Assembly: GCA_034423195.1 (NCBI GenBank)
Contig: DAOUIZ010000061.1
Span: forward strand, 1 to 64,000
Source of the DNA: CATOSK01 sp034423195
GTDB taxonomy: Bacteria > Chloroflexota > Dehalococcoidia > Lucifugimonadales > UBA3495
Length of the DNA: 64,000 nucleotides
Direction of reading: 5' to 3'
Both the position numbers and the translations under genes were made by a program. The notes below the pieces were generated by a model. That model worked only from the letters and a program-made list of their open reading frames with translations. It was not told the DNA's origin and ran no database searches. How positions within the stretch are numbered: position 1 is the stretch's first letter; each line of letters starts with the position of its first letter. Positions 17,856-25,829 of this stretch are shown here, piece after piece.

Positions 17856-18755
17856 ATGGCCAATCCGCGCGCCGAGTATTCGCCGCTGTTTCACCGGGAG
17901 CCGCTGAAGCTGCCCAACAACGCCCGCATCGTGGTGTGGCCCGTCATCAACGTGGAGGAGTGGGACATCAACCAGCCCATGGCCCGCACGGTGCTGCCCA
18001 CGCCGCAGGGGGTGACGGTGATTCCCGACATTCCCAACTTCGCCTGGTTCGACTACGGGATGCGGGCGGGGTACTGGCGGATGAAGCAGGTGCTGGACAG
18101 CCACGGCATCCGGGCGACGGTGAGCCTGAACGCATCGGTGTGCCTGTCCTACCCGCAACTGGTGCAGGAGAGCGTGGACTCGGGATGGGAGTTGATGGGC
18201 CACGGGTTCATGCAGCGGGTGCTGAACCGGGAACCGGACGAGCGGGTAATCATCCGCAAGACCATCGAGACCATCCGGGAGTTCACGGGGCAGGCGCCCC
18301 GGGGCTGGATGGGACCGGGACTGGCGGAGACCTTCGACACGCCGGACATCCTGGCGGAGGAGGGAATCGAGTACGTCTGCGACTGGTGCAACGACGACCA
18401 GCCCTACCCGATGATCGTCAAAAGCGGCAGCCTGACTTCCATTCCCTACACCGTCGAGCTCAACGACATTCCGATTTACCTGGTGCAGCACCACCGGTCC
18501 CCGGAGCTGTTCGACCGGGCCAAGGACCAGTTCGACCAGCTCTACGAGGAAGGGGCGGAGAGCGCGCGGGTGATGGCGGTCTCGACCCATCCGTACATAA
18601 CCGGGGTCCCCTTCCGCATCAAGTACTACAACCAGATCTGGGAGTACATCAAGAGCTTCCCGGACGTGGTGTTCTGGACGGGCAGCGAGATCCTGGACTG
18701 GTACCTGGGGGAGACGGGGGGGCGCGCGGTAGATTTGTCCGGCAGCGTCCAATAG
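17856..18755 (+). CDS. Polysaccharide deacetylase family protein
   Basis: The 299-residue product starts at ATG 17856 after CAGGAGG. It begins 'NNARIVVWPVINVEEWDINQ' and has 'YGMRAGYWRMKQVLDSHGIRATVSLN', 'GWELMGHGFMQRVLN' and 'RGWMGPGLAETFDTPDILAE'. A late 'MAVSTHPYITGVPFRIKYY' supplies the His motif. This is the PuuE/allantoinase-like branch of the NodB-fold deacetylases. The second zinc-site His of the usual H-x3-5-H is replaced here (GHGFMQ), so activity may differ from true esterases. Only 51 bp separate it from the TnpB gene, consistent with the element having landed just after it. Confidence 0.85.
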   Translation: MANPRAEYSPLFHREPLKLPNNARIVVWPVINVEEWDINQPMARTVLPTPQGVTVIPDIPNFAWFDYGMRAGYWRMKQVLDSHGIRATVSLNASVCLSYPQLVQESVDSGWELMGHGFMQRVLNREPDERVIIRKTIETIREFTGQAPRGWMGPGLAETFDTPDILAEEGIEYVCDWCNDDQPYPMIVKSGSLTSIPYTVELNDIPIYLVQHHRSPELFDRAKDQFDQLYEEGAESARVMAVSTHPYITGVPFRIKYYNQIWEYIKSFPDVVFWTGSEILDWYLGETGGRAVDLSGSVQ

Positions 18756-18806
18756 CCGGACGGCGAAGCACAAGTCGATCTGCTGCTCTGCGAGCGATAT
18801 TGGCTG

Positions 18807-20216
18807 ATGGAATTCTTGCGGACATACCAGCTCAGGGCCTACTCGACCAAAGCTGGATATCGGGCCATTGACGCCGCGCTGGAACGCCACCGGATGTTGT
18901 ACAACGCGGCTTTGGAAGAAAGGTTCGCCGCGTGGCGGTCCCGCGTTTCCGAGAAGACATGGACCCCCGCAGGGCTGGTGGACAACGGCAATTACGTCAG
19001 TCCGTTCGTTGGCCTGAAGCAGCAGTCCCGAGAGCTAACCGACTTGCGGGAAGACGACCGGGTTTGGAGCGGCGAGGAACGGCGCCTAGCGATAGGTACT
19101 CTTCAGCGCGTCGATGAAGCCTTCAGGCGTTGGTCTGCCCGGAGGAAAGACGGGTTACCCGGCGGGCGCCCACGGTTCAGATCCGCTTCCCGGTTCCGAA
19201 CTCTCCAGACTTCCTATTGCGGCTCTGCGTGGTACAGGCCGGTATCGCCCAGGCAGGTGATAATAAGGATAAAGGGGCTGCCGGACCTGGAGTTGCGGCC
19301 AAACCGGATGCTGCCGCCGGGCAAGCCCAAGAACCTTCGGATAACCCGCCGCGGACGCCGGCTGTGGGTAAATCTGGTGTTCGGCGTGGAATCGGAGATG
19401 CTGCCGCAGCGGGAGAAGACTGGCGAGGTGGCTGGGCTTGACCGCGGCGTCAATCTGCTGGTAGCCACCAGCGATGGGGAATCGGTTCCAGGACTCGGGG
19501 ACGACCCGGGCGGACGCATTGCCAAGCTGGACCGCAAACTCGCCAGACTGCGGAAATTGGCCTTGAAGGAAGGCCGGGCACACTGGCAAGCAACCCGCAG
19601 GGGTAAGGCCATATTCCGTTGGGACAGCGGGAAGCCCAGTTACCGTTACCGCAAGATTAAAGCGCAAAGGGACAACTTGGAACACCGCCGGGGAATTGCC
19701 AAGCGGAACCTGCTGCACCAGGTCAGCACCGATTTGATCCGGCGATATGACACTCTTTTCGTGGAGAGTCTGGAAGTCTCGAAAATGTCCCGGTCGGCCA
19801 GGGGAACCGTTGAGGAACCCGGCCGGAACGTCCGGGCCAAAGCAAGTTTGAACCGTTCAATCCTTGCTCAGGGTTGGGGAGCGTTGCTGAACCAGTTGGA
19901 TTACAAGGCTGAAAGTGCCGGTAAGCTGGTTTTTCCCGTTCCCGCGCCCTATACCAGCATGGATTGTTCCCGGTGCGGACTGAGGAATGACGGGAAAACC
20001 CCGGAGCGTGTCTTCACTTGTGCAGGCTGCGGCCAGCAGATTGACCGCGACTACAACGCCGCTATCAACATTCGCCGCCGGGGGATGCAGCTTTTGGCTG
20101 CATCTCCCGACAGTCCGAACCATTTGGCTGGGGGCCCCGGCGAATGTTCAACAGGGGAAGCGAAGGCTACCCCAGGGCCTCTGAGAATACCCGTGCGTGC
20201 GGGATCGTCCCATTGA
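18807..20216 (+). CDS. tnpB: TnpB-like RNA-guided nuclease (IS200/IS605 OrfB)
   Basis: This 469-residue protein has an N-terminal helical region, then a RuvC nuclease split into the expected parts: Asp212 in 'GLDRGVNLL', Glu320 in 'LFVESLEVSKM', and Asp413/415 in 'DRDYNAA'. A four-Cys zinc ribbon (Cys387, 390, 405, 408) sits between the last two. All key residues are present, so the nuclease may be active. No TnpA transposase is next to it. The Gly/Ser/Pro-rich C-terminal tail (about 430-469) is typical of TnpB genes whose 3' end doubles as the omega-RNA scaffold. It ends 31 bp before a CRISPR array, the position normally held by the leader. It could alternatively be a stand-alone Cas12-like effector. 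Confidence 0.9.
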   Translation: MEFLRTYQLRAYSTKAGYRAIDAALERHRMLYNAALEERFAAWRSRVSEKTWTPAGLVDNGNYVSPFVGLKQQSRELTDLREDDRVWSGEERRLAIGTLQRVDEAFRRWSARRKDGLPGGRPRFRSASRFRTLQTSYCGSAWYRPVSPRQVIIRIKGLPDLELRPNRMLPPGKPKNLRITRRGRRLWVNLVFGVESEMLPQREKTGEVAGLDRGVNLLVATSDGESVPGLGDDPGGRIAKLDRKLARLRKLALKEGRAHWQATRRGKAIFRWDSGKPSYRYRKIKAQRDNLEHRRGIAKRNLLHQVSTDLIRRYDTLFVESLEVSKMSRSARGTVEEPGRNVRAKASLNRSILAQGWGALLNQLDYKAESAGKLVFPVPAPYTSMDCSRCGLRNDGKTPERVFTCAGCGQQIDRDYNAAINIRRRGMQLLAASPDSPNHLAGGPGECSTGEAKATPGPLRIPVRAGSSH

Positions 20217-20247
20217 CGTAGGGAGATGCTCCAAACGTGGTTTTAGG

Positions 20248-20825
20248 GGTTGCTCCATGCGCGCGGGGATGGTTCCCTCTCGTGGAAGTCCAGGTGGTTG
20301 TCGACGTCGGTTGCTCCATGCGCGCGGGGATGGTTCGTTGACGAAGTTCTGCAGCTTCAGGAGGGCCACGGTTGCTCCATGCGCGCGGGGATGGTTCCCT
20401 CCAGCAGATCTCCGCCCAGGGCGTTGCAGTGGTTGCTCCATGCGCGCGGGGATGGTTCCCACGTCGCCAACTCAAAGCCGGTGATGTAGCCGGTTGCTCC
20501 ATGCGCGCGGGGATGGTTCCTCCACAGCCCGATCTCCTCGTCGTCATGGCACGGTTGCTCCATGCGCGCGGGGATGGTTCCCGCAAATACTGCTTGTAGA
20601 GCCCCCCCTGCCAGGTTGCTCCATGCGCGCGGGGATGGTTCTGGTCCTGTTGTCCGAGAAGATCGAGGCGGCAGGGTTGTTCCATGCGCGCGGGGATGGT
20701 TCCTTGACTTCCAGCTTTTGGGGATGCCAGAACTCGGTTGCTCCATGCGCGCGGGGATGGTTCCCAGCTTGACGTGACCTGGACCGCGCCGGTGGCGGTT
20801 GCTCCATGCGCGCGGGGATGGTTCC
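20248..20825 (+). CRISPR. Orphan CRISPR array, type I-E-like repeats, 10 repeats and 9 spacers
   Basis: Ten 29-nt repeats start at 20248, 20309, 20370, 20431, 20492, 20553, 20614, 20675, 20736 and 20797. The exact 61-nt period gives nine 32-nt spacers. The repeat begins GGTTGCTCCATGCGCGCGGG and ends GATGGTTCC. Variants are the last base of repeats 2 (G) and 7 (T), and an internal C-to-T in repeat 8. The 29/32 geometry and the GCGCGGGGAT core match type I-E repeats in this orientation, which puts the leader on the left, where TnpB lies. No cas1, cas2 or effector gene is within the window. Spacers look like coding DNA and are all different. Confidence 0.96.
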
Positions 20826-20955
20826 GCCTCCTGGGACTGGACCCACGACCCCCGCGTCAGCGAGGCGTGTTCGCGGGTGTTGATGATGGAAGATGGGGTG
20901 CTGGTTGGGGGGTGAGGGGTGGTCAACTATTTGGTAGTGAAGCCAGGGTAAGCCA

Positions 20956-20982
20956 TTGGGGTTGCCGTTCGGGGTATATAAT
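20956..20982 (+). promoter_or_regulatory. Putative sigma-70-type promoter for the NHL gene
   Basis: TTGGGG at 20956-20961 and a good TATAAT at 20977-20982 are 15 bp apart, ending 32 bp before the NHL gene start. The -10 is convincing; the -35 is weak and the spacing short. Confidence 0.4.
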
Positions 20983-21014
20983 CCGTGTCAACATTCCTGA
21001 AGGAGCACAGCATT

Positions 21015-22049
21015 ATGGCGTGGAACATTCCGGCAGGCATCATCCAGACAGTGGTGGGCACCGGAGACGCGGGCTACTCCGGCGATGGCGGGCCGGCGAC
21101 GGCGGCGCTGCTGCGGGAGCCATTCATGTGCGCGTTTGACCCGCATGGGAACCTGCTGTTCTGCGAGTCGCGGAACTACTGCGTCCGGCGCGTTGACGCG
21201 GCGACCGGCGTGGTGACGACGGTGGCGGGCGGCAACGGAGCGGGCAACTCGGGGGATGGCGGCCCGGCGACGGAGGCGGTGTTCAATGAGCCGTACAGCA
21301 TCGAGTGCGACGCCAACGGCGACATCTACATCGTCGACCGCCTCAGCGCGGTGGTGCGGAAGGTGGACGGGGCCACCGGGATCATTTCCACCGTAGCGGG
21401 CACCGGCGAAATCGGCTACTCCGGCGACGGCGGCCCGGGGAATCAGGCGATGATGCGTGAGCCCAACGATTGCTTCCTGGACGGCCAGGGCGGTCTGCTC
21501 ATCGCCGACATCCAGGACCAGCGCATCCGGCGGGTGGACCTGGCCACGGGAATCATCACCACCTTCGCGGGCAACGGCGAGAAGGTGCGAGGCGGCGACG
21601 GCCTTCCGGCTGCGCAGGCGTCCATCCTGGGGGCGCGGGCGGTCTGCATGGACGGCGCGGGGAACACCTACATCGCCGAGCGGGAGGGGAACGGCGTGCG
21701 TAAGGTGGACGCCAACGGCATCATGTCCACCCTGGCCGGGACCGGGGAGCGGGGCTACGACGGGGACGGCGGGCCGGCCATCGCGGCGGCATGGGGCGCT
21801 CCCAAGGCCATCCGGTGCGACGCGGCGGGGAACGTCATCGTGGTGGACACCGAGAACCATGCCATCCGCAAGATTGACCACGACGGCATCGTGACCACCA
21901 TCGCCGGCGGTCACCTGGGGCCGGACGGGGACGGCGGTCCGGCGACGGCGGCAGGGCTGGAGCGTCCCCACGGCTGCGGCATCGGCCCCGACGGGACGCT
22001 CTACATTGCCGACAGCAACAACCACCGGGTCAGGGCGGTGGGGGTTTAG
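21015..22049 (+). CDS. NHL-repeat beta-propeller protein
   Basis: This 344-residue protein is built of about six repeats of the form 'I.TVAGTG..GYSGDGGPA..A.L..P......D..GN....D..N..VR.VD..TG'. That is the NHL propeller seen in bacterial 'SMP-30/gluconolactonase-like' and NHL proteins. No signal peptide or membrane segment is visible, so it may be cytoplasmic or exported by an unrecognised route. ATG 21015 follows GGAG. Its last 39 bases form the left copy of the 44-bp direct repeat that flanks the downstream hicBA cassette, so the cassette boundary coincides with the 3' end of this gene. Confidence 0.88.
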   Translation: MAWNIPAGIIQTVVGTGDAGYSGDGGPATAALLREPFMCAFDPHGNLLFCESRNYCVRRVDAATGVVTTVAGGNGAGNSGDGGPATEAVFNEPYSIECDANGDIYIVDRLSAVVRKVDGATGIISTVAGTGEIGYSGDGGPGNQAMMREPNDCFLDGQGGLLIADIQDQRIRRVDLATGIITTFAGNGEKVRGGDGLPAAQASILGARAVCMDGAGNTYIAEREGNGVRKVDANGIMSTLAGTGERGYDGDGGPAIAAAWGAPKAIRCDAAGNVIVVDTENHAIRKIDHDGIVTTIAGGHLGPDGDGGPATAAGLERPHGCGIGPDGTLYIADSNNHRVRAVGV

Positions 22050-22054
22050 GGAAG
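22011..22054 (+). repeat. 44-bp direct repeat, left copy (3' end of NHL gene)
   Basis: The 44 bases starting GACAGCAACAACCACCGGGT and ending GGGGTTTAGGGAAG recur without change at 22711-22754, exactly 700 bp away. The left copy encodes the last codons and stop of the NHL protein; the right copy is non-coding. Confidence 0.95.
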
Positions 22055-22059
22055 GCACG

Positions 22060-22079
22060 TTGGGGGATGAATCCCCCAA
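22060..22079. repeat. Palindromic repeat family B, copy 3 (GATGAATC type)
   Basis: TTGGGGGATGAATCCCCCAA lies directly after the left 44-bp direct repeat and just past the NHL gene stop, preceded by GGCACG and followed by CCCCCC. Confidence 0.9.
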
Positions 22080-22167
22080 CCCCCCTGGATCCAGGGGCTG
22101 GACTCGGCTGGCGGGGCGGGCGGATAATTTCCGGAGTCCAGTCCTGAATCCGCAGGGGTGTACCGAT

Positions 22168-22482
22168 ATGGGCAGAGCCGTGTACTACGCGTGGGGCAAC
22201 GGGACAGATTGGGAAGCAATCTGCGTTGACTTCGACATCGCCGTGCAAGGCCACACCCTGGAAGAGGTGCAGCGGGAGCTGAGGGATGCCGTGGATACGT
22301 TCCTGGACTACGTTGGCGACCTTTCTGAAAGCGAGCGGGAGCAGTTTCTGAACAGGAAGTCCCCGTTGGGTTTGCGGTTGCGGCTGGAAGCTGCGTACCG
22401 CAGCTTCCAACTGCTGCGGTGGTTGCGGGTGCAGGCCTTCTGGCGTCCCAACACCGAATTCGTCAAGACCCCGGTTGCGTGA
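22168..22482 (+). CDS. hicB: HicB-like antitoxin
   Basis: The frame is open further upstream, but ATG 22168 gives a 104-residue protein starting 'MGRAVYYAWGNGTDWEAICV', a HicB/DUF1902-type opening with the expected 'DFDIAVQGHTLEEVQRELRD' helix. It overlaps the downstream hicA start (GTGA). In TA pairs of this kind the antitoxin binds and blocks the HicA RNase and represses the operon. The order antitoxin-first is less common than hicA-first but known. It sits in the 700-bp cassette bounded by 44-bp repeats. Confidence 0.75.
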   Translation: MGRAVYYAWGNGTDWEAICVDFDIAVQGHTLEEVQRELRDAVDTFLDYVGDLSESEREQFLNRKSPLGLRLRLEAAYRSFQLLRWLRVQAFWRPNTEFVKTPVA

Positions 22483-22694
22483 AATACCGGGAAGTCGTCG
22501 AGATACTGGAGCAGCACGGGTTTCAGTTCGAGCGGCAAGGCCGGGGGTCGCACCGGGTTTACCAGAGGGTTTCCGGCGACAGGCGGTATGTGGTCATCCT
22601 CTCCTACGGCAGGCCGGGGGAGGACATAAAGCCGGGGACGCTGGGTTCCATAATCCGGCAGTCGGGTTTGCCGAGGGGTGTCTTTCGTTCGTAG
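22479..22694 (+). CDS. hicA: HicA-like mRNA interferase toxin
   Basis: GTG 22479 overlaps the hicB stop in GTGA and opens with 'KYREVVEILEQHGFQFERQG', the standard HicA N-terminus. The 71-residue length is that of the family. 'RGSHRVYQR' contains the conserved Gly-Ser-His with the catalytic His, and 'PGTLGSIIRQSGL' is the family's C-terminal helix. It should cleave mRNA when not bound by the partner. The upstream in-frame ATG would add 20 residues with no family match, so I reject it. Confidence 0.85.
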   Translation: MKYREVVEILEQHGFQFERQGRGSHRVYQRVSGDRRYVVILSYGRPGEDIKPGTLGSIIRQSGLPRGVFRS

Positions 22695-22710
22695 AACGGG
22701 GGCTGGGACT

Positions 22711-22754
22711 GACAGCAACAACCACCGGGTCAGGGCGGTGGGGGTTTAGGGAAG
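22711..22754 (+). repeat. 44-bp direct repeat, right copy
   Basis: It is identical over 44 bp to 22011-22054. With the left copy it brackets hicBA as a 700-bp unit, which implies cassette insertion by recombination at the NHL gene's 3' end, or a tandem duplication followed by replacement. Confidence 0.95.
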
Positions 22755-22820
22755 ATGATTGGTTGCGCTGGGAGCGCAGTAGTATGATTGAATTGACCCT
22801 CCCAGAGCCGGAGTGCAGAT

Positions 22821-23195
22821 ATGCAGAGGACTACCGACACCAGCAAATCCGCAGGGTCATCTTTGAGTGAGAAATTCCAGGAGCGGCTGGCCAGGTACGC
22901 CAGCGCCCGGCCGGGTGAGGAAGCGATTTCTCCCCAAACCCTGGATGACGTAAAAAACCTGGTTGCCTGGCTCTGCCAGCAGTCAGACAAGGTGTCGGCA
23001 ACGGTAGCAGGGGATGGCTTGTTGTCGGTGTCCACGGTTTTCGACGAGGATGTCCGTCTTTACGTGGAAGTCGAACGGAACGGGAGCGCAGGGGCAACGG
23101 TTTCCCGGTCTCGCGAACATGCCGAAGATCTTCCCGTTACTACCATTCGTGAGTTAACCCCGGAGCTGGTGCTTGGCGCAGTTGGAAGTCCCTGA
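22821..23195 (+). CDS. Small protein of unknown function, first of an overlapping pair
   Basis: The 124-residue protein starts at ATG 22821 after a GGAG. It has a helical N-half and a beta-rich C-half (SATVAGDGLLSVSTVF... RLYVEVERNG). No catalytic motif is recognised. Its end overlaps the next gene by 23 bp, so the two are likely co-translated and functionally linked. The location next to hicBA raises the possibility of another small stress or defence module, but nothing in the sequence proves it. Confidence 0.6.
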   Translation: MQRTTDTSKSAGSSLSEKFQERLARYASARPGEEAISPQTLDDVKNLVAWLCQQSDKVSATVAGDGLLSVSTVFDEDVRLYVEVERNGSAGATVSRSREHAEDLPVTTIRELTPELVLGAVGSP

Positions 23196-23601
23196 AGAGG
23201 ACTGGATTTGCCGGTTCGTCGCGCCAGAGGAATCGAACGACGAACTTCAGGAACCATCGCCTTCTGCGTTCAGGGCTAGTGACCGGCAACTGTCTCTGTT
23301 TCACCGGCAAAGGGTTGAAGATTCGGGCGGCACCCTTCAGGACCTGTTCATCCAACAGCTCAGCGGGTTCGGAGAAGCCCATCTGACCGTGGCGGCCTGC
23401 ATCGAGTTGGGGCAGGGGATTTCCCAGCAGTTCGACCCGAAAGTGTATTGGCGCCCCGACCATGTCCAAGAGGAATGGGCCCGTTGGAAGGAAGCCCACG
23501 CGCAGGTCGAATCCTCTGGAGGCGACCGGGGTTTTCCACGCTCATATCGAGTGTTGCTGGCACGCAACGCCTTATGCCCACGTTTTCCTGAAACGGCATA
23601 G
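23173..23601 (+). CDS. Small protein of unknown function, second of an overlapping pair
   Basis: This 142-residue frame starts at TTG 23173 inside the end of the preceding gene. It begins 'AQLEVPEEDWICRFVAPEES' and contains 'PSAFRASDRQLSLFHRQRVE' and 'AHLTVAACIELGQGISQQFD'. No family is recognised. Two Trp- and Pro-rich patches near the C-terminus (YWRPDHVQEEWARWKEAHAQ) suggest a folded globular protein. The overlap and shared orientation argue for joint function with the upstream protein. Confidence 0.6.
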   Translation: MAQLEVPEEDWICRFVAPEESNDELQEPSPSAFRASDRQLSLFHRQRVEDSGGTLQDLFIQQLSGFGEAHLTVAACIELGQGISQQFDPKVYWRPDHVQEEWARWKEAHAQVESSGGDRGFPRSYRVLLARNALCPRFPETA

Positions 23602-23649
23602 TCGTCGGCCGCCGAGAGAACAATCCATCCGCTGGATTAATGGAGGCCG

Positions 23650-23669
23650 TTGGGGGATGAATCCCCCAA
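23650..23669. repeat. Palindromic repeat family B, copy 4 (GATGAATC type)
   Basis: TTGGGGGATGAATCCCCCAA lies 48 bp past the stop of the preceding gene and 55 bp before the next start, preceded by GAGGCCG and followed by AACCCCC. Confidence 0.9.
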
Positions 23670-23723
23670 AACCCCCTTAATGTCCAGGTGACACAGCTTC
23701 CAACTCGGACCAAGGGGCTTGGT

Positions 23724-24266
23724 ATGCGGTTGGTCTTCATATATGGACCTCCAGCGTCGGGGAAGCTGACGGTGGCGCGGCGTCTGGGAGCATTGATCGA
23801 CTTCCCGGTGCTTCACAACCATCTTGTCGTGGATATGCTGCTGGCGGTGTTTGACTTTGGCAGTCCTCCCTTTGTGCAAATGCGGGAAGCGGTGTGGCTG
23901 AATGTAATGGAGCGAGCTGCACAGGAACGACTGCCGGGCTTCATCACAACCTTCACTCCTGAAAACACGGTGCGGCCCGATTTCGTTGACGCAGTGGTGA
24001 CAACGATTGAAGGTGCCGGAGGCGAAGTCCTTTTCGTACAGCTCACGTGCCCTGAGACGGAACTTGAGCGGCGCATGGAAAACCAATCACGGGCCGAGTT
24101 CGGCAAGCTGCGCTCGTTGAGCCTGTACCGGCAACTGCGGGAGGAAGGGGCTTTCTCCTTCCCGACGCTGCCTGACTCCGGACTGACGATAGATACCTCC
24201 GAGACGGATCCAGATACATCAGCACGGCTCATTAGCGAACATTTCGGGCTGGCAGTCGTCAAATAA
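23724..24266 (+). CDS. Small P-loop NTPase, shikimate/adenylate-kinase-like
   Basis: The 180-residue protein starts at ATG 23724 with 'MRLVFIYGPPASGKLTVARR', a Walker A motif (GPPASGKL) at the very N-terminus. A Leu replaces the usual Ser/Thr after Lys. A 'DFPVLHNHLVVDMLLAVF' segment and 'GGEVLFVQLTCPETELERRM' (the LID-like region with paired Arg) follow the pattern of small-molecule kinases of the AAA_33/shikimate-kinase type. The substrate is unknown. Single gene; no clear operon. Confidence 0.78.
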   Translation: MRLVFIYGPPASGKLTVARRLGALIDFPVLHNHLVVDMLLAVFDFGSPPFVQMREAVWLNVMERAAQERLPGFITTFTPENTVRPDFVDAVVTTIEGAGGEVLFVQLTCPETELERRMENQSRAEFGKLRSLSLYRQLREEGAFSFPTLPDSGLTIDTSETDPDTSARLISEHFGLAVVK

Positions 24267-24402
24267 TCCGAACTGCCGGGCTTTCCCTGCGCTGGCAGCG
24301 GACGATTCTGCCCGACTCTCTCCTATTTCCAGGCACTTGGGTTCTCTCAAGCACCCACCGATTGTGTTATAACAACCCAAACCTTGCTTCAAAGGAGTTG
24401 TT

Positions 24403-25356
24403 ATGGAAACGGTGGGTTTTATTGGTTTGGGGAATATGGGCGGCGGGATGTCGCGGAACATCCAGCGGGCCGGGTATCCGATGGTGGTCTTCGACATACG
24501 GGAGGAGATGACCCGACCCCTGCTGGAGGAGGGGGCGCGGCTGGGCAGCTCTCCCGCTGAGGTGGCCCAGGCCAGCGACATCACCTTCACGTCCCTGCCC
24601 GGACCGAGGGAGGTCGAGGCGGTGGCGATGGGACGTGAGGGAGTGCTGGAGGGAATCCGCTCCGGCAGCATCTACGTGGACCTGTCATCCAGCCGCCCCA
24701 CGCTGATCCGGCAGATTGAGCCCAAGTTCAGGGAGAAGGGGGCCCACGTGCTGGACGCTCCGGTAAGCGGCGGCAAGTCAGGGGCGGAGAGCGGCAACCT
24801 GGCGGTGATGGTCGGCGGCGACCGGCAGATTTTCGAGCAGATCAAGCCCATCTTGGACGCCTTCGGGGACAAGGTGTTCTACGCGGGGGGCATCGGGGCC
24901 GGCTCCATCTGCAAGCTGGTGCACAACATGGTCGGCCACAGCGTCCGGCAGGCCATCGCCGAGGGGCTGACCCTGGGCGTGAAGGCCGGCGTGGAGCCGG
25001 AGGCGGTGTGGGAGTGCATGAGGCGGGGGTCGCTGGGCCGAATGCGGGTGCTCCACGAGGGCTTGGTGCGGACCATGTTCCGGGGTGAGTTCGAACCGGC
25101 CAGCTTTGCGCTGAACCTGGCCTACAAGGATATTTCCCTGGCGACGGAGCTGGCCAAGGAGTACGACGTTCCCATGCCGGTGACGACCCTGTCGGAGCAG
25201 ATTGCGCTCCAAGCGATGAACCGGGGCTGGGGCGACAAGGACAGCAGCGTCACGGTGCTGCTCCAGGAAGAACAGGCCAACGTGGAAGTCCGCGCTCCCC
25301 ACATCGACCCGGCTTGGGCAGGGAGGTTTATAACAACGCATCCCGATGAGGGGTAG
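24403..25356 (+). CDS. NAD(P)-dependent 3-hydroxyisobutyrate dehydrogenase-like protein
   Basis: This 317-residue protein begins 'METVGFIGLGNMGGGMSRNI' with GLGNMG at residues 9-14. It has 'VLDAPVSGGKSGAESGNLAV' and a catalytic Lys in 'GAGSICKLVHNMVGHSVRQA'. An AAGGAG site precedes ATG 24403. It is clearly paralogous to the gene at 9341-10282, sharing the unusual late 'MNRGWG.KDS.V..LLQEE' segment, so the two form a lineage-specific subgroup of beta-hydroxyacid dehydrogenases. Specific substrate unknown. Confidence 0.92.
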   Translation: METVGFIGLGNMGGGMSRNIQRAGYPMVVFDIREEMTRPLLEEGARLGSSPAEVAQASDITFTSLPGPREVEAVAMGREGVLEGIRSGSIYVDLSSSRPTLIRQIEPKFREKGAHVLDAPVSGGKSGAESGNLAVMVGGDRQIFEQIKPILDAFGDKVFYAGGIGAGSICKLVHNMVGHSVRQAIAEGLTLGVKAGVEPEAVWECMRRGSLGRMRVLHEGLVRTMFRGEFEPASFALNLAYKDISLATELAKEYDVPMPVTTLSEQIALQAMNRGWGDKDSSVTVLLQEEQANVEVRAPHIDPAWAGRFITTHPDEG

Positions 25357-25412
25357 GGGTGGGGGCAAAGGCCCCCAACCTTCATTTGGAGTGTCTTGTC
25401 CGGTTTACAGCG

Positions 25413-25751
25413 TCAACTCCGCCGGGATGGGGCGGTGGTTCTTGGCGTCAATTGCTCAGGCAAGGCAGCCGGGTCCAGGAACCGCAGCACGTAGTCCGAG
25501 TTTCCCAGGCCGCGGGATGTGCAGGATGCAACGACCTCCTCGATAGAGTCCCCCACCTTCTCCACGCCGTCAGCCCCGAATGCTACCCACCTGTTGGGAT
25601 ACCGGGCGGCCAGCCCAATCTCTTCGCAGTCGAAGCGTTTTACTATGCTCTCGAATCTTGCCAACCCTTCAAGGACGGTTGCGTCGTCGTCCAGGTTCTC
25701 AGCGTATTCCCCCGGCTTGGCTTTTTCCTCGGGATTAGGCCGCTGCGTCAT
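25413..25751 (-). CDS. Small protein, DUF5678-like
   Basis: The 112-residue frame starts at ATG 25751 after GGGAGG. Its core 'YPNRWVAFGADGVEKVGDSI' followed by 'EEVVASCTSRGL' resembles DUF5678 ('...gkwValvdg.vva.g.s.eeal..a...g'). It is immediately downstream of, and co-oriented with, the aspartic-protease-like gene. Pairing of DUF5678 proteins with retropepsin-like proteins is something I recall from other genomes but cannot verify here. Confidence 0.65.
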   Translation of the reverse strand: MTQRPNPEEKAKPGEYAENLDDDATVLEGLARFESIVKRFDCEEIGLAARYPNRWVAFGADGVEKVGDSIEEVVASCTSRGLGNSDYVLRFLDPAALPEQLTPRTTAPSRRS

Positions 25752-25829
25752 AATTCCAACCTCCCCACCAAGTCAGGACAGCATAGTCACGAAGTCTGCC
25801 GCCAGCAAAGAAAGGGACAGACCATCCGC

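Noticed and set aside
20185..20211. An eleventh, degenerate CRISPR repeat inside the tnpB 3' end
   Set aside because: Similarity (CCCGTGCGTGC.GGGATCGTCCC) needs an indel and lies within a region that could equally be the TnpB right end; mentioned in the TnpB finding but not annotated.
18807..20825. Confident call of a new type V-U CRISPR effector
   Set aside because: The 29/32 repeat-spacer geometry belongs to type I-E, and TnpB elements are common insertions; adjacency by itself does not show that they work together. Kept as a hypothesis only.
20248..20825. Spacers matching the phage genes in this window
   Set aside because: I saw no evident match by eye between the nine spacers and the two HK97 blocks, but I could not run an exhaustive comparison.
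20167..20926. Minus-strand frames with a repeated NHPRAHGAT/EPSPRAWSN peptide
   Set aside because: The peptide is the translated CRISPR repeat; these are not genes.
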